From an uncultured Elusimicrobium sp. (GTDB lineage: Bacteria; Elusimicrobiota; Elusimicrobia; Elusimicrobiales; Elusimicrobiaceae), in the NCBI GenBank assembly GCA_902767385.1, contig CACXHA010000131.1, forward strand, positions 1 through 25,558: DNA of 25,558 bases, written 5' to 3'. The position numbers and the translations under genes are program-made. The notes under the pieces are model-generated. The model had not been told where the DNA came from and made no database searches. It was given only the letters and a program-made list of their open reading frames with translations. Positions 23,895 to 25,558 of this stretch are shown piece by piece. Every line of letters starts with the position of its first letter. Position 1 is the first letter of the stretch.

Positions 23895-25099
23895 ACAGAC
23901 TCCTTTTCAAATTTTTGTTTAAACCAACGGATGATCCACTCGGGTTTATAGTCAATAATTTTTTTATTGTGGCGGGTATAACTTTGTGCCGGGGCAAAAA
24001 TTTGTTTTTCGCGCGGCAGAAACGGATAAATATGATTAGTCACCACTTCTATATTGGGGTACCACAGGTTGTGTACTTTTTTATCAATCCAATGTTGCAA
24101 ACCTAAATTGGGCAAATCAAGCCCCGCCGAAGCCGCCCAAAACACGCTGTTTACCGCAATTACATACAGCGGAAATTCTTGCTTGAGCAAATGTAACAAC
24201 TGCCATGTTTGGTTAATGGCTAATTTTTTAATATCAATTTCCACATATTGCGGGTTTTTTGTCGGGCCACCTTTGGTTACGCTCATCACAAAATATCCCT
24301 CTTGAATAAGCCCGTCCACCAACGCTTGCATATGCGGATAAACATAGTTGGAACCGCGCGAATCTAATTGCAAAAACACAATGCCTTTAGTGAACTGGGC
24401 CTGTGTACGCGCCAGTGCCAAATAATTTTCAACGACGGGAGCCACCGTTTTAGGGAAATACATTTTGGGCGCGGGCACATCCTGCGGCAGCGGCAACCCG
24501 AAGGTTTGAAACAAACTGACTACCCGGTGTGTGATATAAATGCCGTAATCGTAATATACGGGAATTACCAAAAAATTTTCCGGCACATCTTTAAGCGCGG
24601 CCGAATAATCGTAATTTTTCCAAATGAGCGGATGACGCGTGCCGTTAAAATAAAATACGCGCTCAAAATGTGGGTTTTCTTCCAATAATTTCCCCACCAG
24701 CGGGGAATTATTGCGGTCAAACTGTCCCCCCACATAGGCGTAAAAAGGAATTTGCGGATATTTTTGTTTGAGCGCTTCTAAAACGGACGTAGCATACAAA
24801 TAATCGCCAATGCCCATAAAAAACACAAACGCAAACCCTTTGACGTTGGGGTTGGCCGCCAGGGCGTTATCCAAATTATAGTACACATGCTCGTGCATGT
24901 AAAGCGGGCGGGCAATACAGTACCACGATGCGTTTAGAGGGAATTTTTCGTGCGCGCCGTTTGCCGGGCGCTTATCAAAACCGTACCACACCGGCGTGCG
25001 CGAAGGCCAAAAACAAATTTTGTGTTTCAGCCAACGCAAACTTTCGTACCCTACGCACAGCGGGCGGTGTTGGCGGATAAATGTTTGAAAGTTGCTCAT
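23891..25099 (-). CDS. GT9-like glycosyltransferase (ADP-heptosyltransferase-related)
   Basis: 402 aa from ATG 25099; a TTG seven codons upstream is less likely. After a divergent N-terminal 80 residues comes FMGIGDYLYATSVLEALKQKYP (about 94-115), the equivalent of the GxGD-LLxTPVLRALKxxYP start of GT9 transferases, and near the C-terminus IAVNSVFWAASAGLDLPNLG, which matches the GT9 DSG-HLAAALG-P nucleotide-binding region. GT9 enzymes add heptose or related sugars to lipopolysaccharide core. The N-terminus (aromatic, Cys and His rich) is not typical. No strong ribosome binding site is seen; a TGCTATACT element is six bases from the ATG. Confidence 0.65.
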   Translation of the reverse strand: MSNFQTFIRQHRPLCVGYESLRWLKHKICFWPSRTPVWYGFDKRPANGAHEKFPLNASWYCIARPLYMHEHVYYNLDNALAANPNVKGFAFVFFMGIGDYLYATSVLEALKQKYPQIPFYAYVGGQFDRNNSPLVGKLLEENPHFERVFYFNGTRHPLIWKNYDYSAALKDVPENFLVIPVYYDYGIYITHRVVSLFQTFGLPLPQDVPAPKMYFPKTVAPVVENYLALARTQAQFTKGIVFLQLDSRGSNYVYPHMQALVDGLIQEGYFVMSVTKGGPTKNPQYVEIDIKKLAINQTWQLLHLLKQEFPLYVIAVNSVFWAASAGLDLPNLGLQHWIDKKVHNLWYPNIEVVTNHIYPFLPREKQIFAPAQSYTRHNKKIIDYKPEWIIRWFKQKFEKESV

Positions 25100-25105
25100 A
25101 GTTAT

Positions 25106-25114
25106 AGTATAGCA
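25106..25114 (-). promoter_or_regulatory. Extended -10 element for the glycosyltransferase operon
   Basis: On the minus strand TGCTATACT ends six bases before ATG 25099, so the mRNA would start at or just before the start codon. No -35 is visible, as is common for extended -10 promoters. The proposed unit runs through the 45-aa gene, the membrane protein and the TPR protein. Confidence 0.45.
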
Positions 25115-25124
25115 AAACAAGGGG

Positions 25125-25154
25125 TGCCCCGGGGAGACGAGGATCCCCGGGGCA
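25125..25154 (-). terminator. GC-rich terminator-like hairpin after the Cys-rich repeat gene
   Basis: TGCCCCGGGGA (25125-25135) and TCCCCGGGGCA (25144-25154) make a perfect 11-bp stem. On the minus strand it is followed by CCCCTTGTTTTG, a weak T-rich tail. A second stem, TTGCCGG/CCGGCAA (25172-25194), lies between it and the stop codon at 25202. Confidence 0.65.
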
Positions 25155-25201
25155 GTTGTTTACTTGGTATGTTGCCGGGAATTTCATCCGGCAAAATTTT
25201 A

Positions 25202-25558
25202 CTAACAGTCTACTTCACCGCCGCTACCATCCCAACATTTACCAGCCGATAAAGATGGCGTTCCCGCTGCGCAGTACTTATTGTTTTGGCTCCCCGATGT
25301 TGAGCCGAAACAATATGCCCCCGCTTTGTAGGTAGCTCCTCCACAAGCGCCTGCTACGGCCGCGTAACAAAAAGATCCTCTCTCATATGTTCCGACACAT
25401 GAACTCGTATCGTGGGCCACACAATAAGCACCGCTCGCAAAGGTATAGCCATTACACCTGGAGGTTGATTGGGAGCTCATACAGTAATTCCCACCTCCGC
25501 TAAAAGTACCGCCGGCAGGAACCGTTGTACAATTAGATGACGTAAGTTGTGGTGTCCA
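25202..25558 (-). CDS. Cys-rich repeat protein, C-terminal part (gene continues beyond the window)
   Basis: The frame is open to the window edge, so the 118 visible residues are the C-terminus of a longer protein; the internal ATG at 25480 is not a supported start. Five imperfect units of 18-25 residues each carry two cysteines in the pattern C-x(4-6)-Y/F-x-x-G-x-Y/F-C, for example CNGYTFASGAYC, CVGTYERGSFC and CGGATYKAGAYC, ending CWDGSGGEVDC. Composition is Gly/Ser/Thr/Ala/Tyr/Cys-rich with hardly any charge, typical of an exported, disulfide-stapled surface or fibre-tip protein. The N-terminus, needed to tell whether it is a pilin or adhesin, is outside. Confidence 0.7.
   Translation of the reverse strand, partial: WTPQLTSSNCTTVPAGGTFSGGGNYCMSSQSTSRCNGYTFASGAYCVAHDTSSCVGTYERGSFCYAAVAGACGGATYKAGAYCFGSTSGSQNNKYCAAGTPSLSAGKCWDGSGGEVDC

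Noticed and set aside
25202..25480. ATG at 25480 as the start of the Cys-rich gene
   Set aside because: The same frame stays open to the window edge with the identical Cys repeat pattern, so this Met is internal.

Overview
The window looks like a chromosome segment of a gut-type Elusimicrobiota bacterium (Elusimicrobium-like). This is inferred from a diderm cell plan (secretin, OmpA/Pal-like lipoprotein, O-antigen-ligase-like enzyme), a large type IV pilus / type II secretion-like operon with several paralogous disulfide-type pilins, moderate GC, and many TPR/HEAT proteins. No taxonomic marker gene is present, so the assignment is an inference.

Layout. (1) 1-59 is the 3' part of a tRNA-Ser(CGA), followed by an unusual chain of five hairpins with short tRNA T-arm-like repeats (59-280) and a bidirectional terminator (286-310). 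(2) 14594 down to 329 on the minus strand is one compact operon with a strong promoter at 14650-14677. In transcription order it encodes a 641-aa OmpA-like/Ig-like envelope protein, a PilM-PilN (GspL-like) fusion, PilO/GspM-like, PilP/GspC-like, the secretin PilQ, the ATPase PilB, the platform protein PilC, six pilins or pseudopilins, and a gluzincin metalloprotease. ATGA overlaps and short gaps tie the genes together. (3) 17349-14734 encodes an O-antigen ligase/oligosaccharyltransferase-like membrane protein with a C-terminal TPR array, and 17944-17414 an OmpA/Pal-like lipoprotein with its own promoter. (4) 17945-18367 is a 423-base non-coding region with a cluster of DnaA-box-like 9-mers, a 12-bp palindrome, divergent promoters and a nested stem-loop. 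(5) Plus strand: a monocistronic 56-aa unknown protein, a secreted HEAT-repeat protein that may be translated from a leaderless mRNA, and dUTPase. (6) 25099 down to 20148 on the minus strand: a GT9-like glycosyltransferase, an overlapping 45-aa Cys/His-rich mini-protein, a membrane protein, a secreted TPR protein and an AGCS sodium/amino-acid symporter with an Ala/Lys-rich tail. (7) The right edge holds the 3' end of a Cys-rich repeat protein gene that runs out of the window.

How it fits together. PilQ, the PilP/PilO/PilMN-like alignment proteins, PilB and PilC form a complete trans-envelope fibre machine supplied with six pilin-class subunits. Neither a retraction ATPase (PilT) nor the prepilin peptidase (PilD) is here, so pilus versus secretion pseudopilus cannot be decided from this window. 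Recurrent TGCTATAAT-like extended -10 elements mark several of the proposed promoters.

The points most worth a second look are the hairpin chain after the tRNA, the DnaA-box region with its neighbouring 56-aa gene, the hidden 45-aa Cys/His gene, the Cys-rich repeat protein at the right edge, and the OmpA-like fusion heading the pilus operon.
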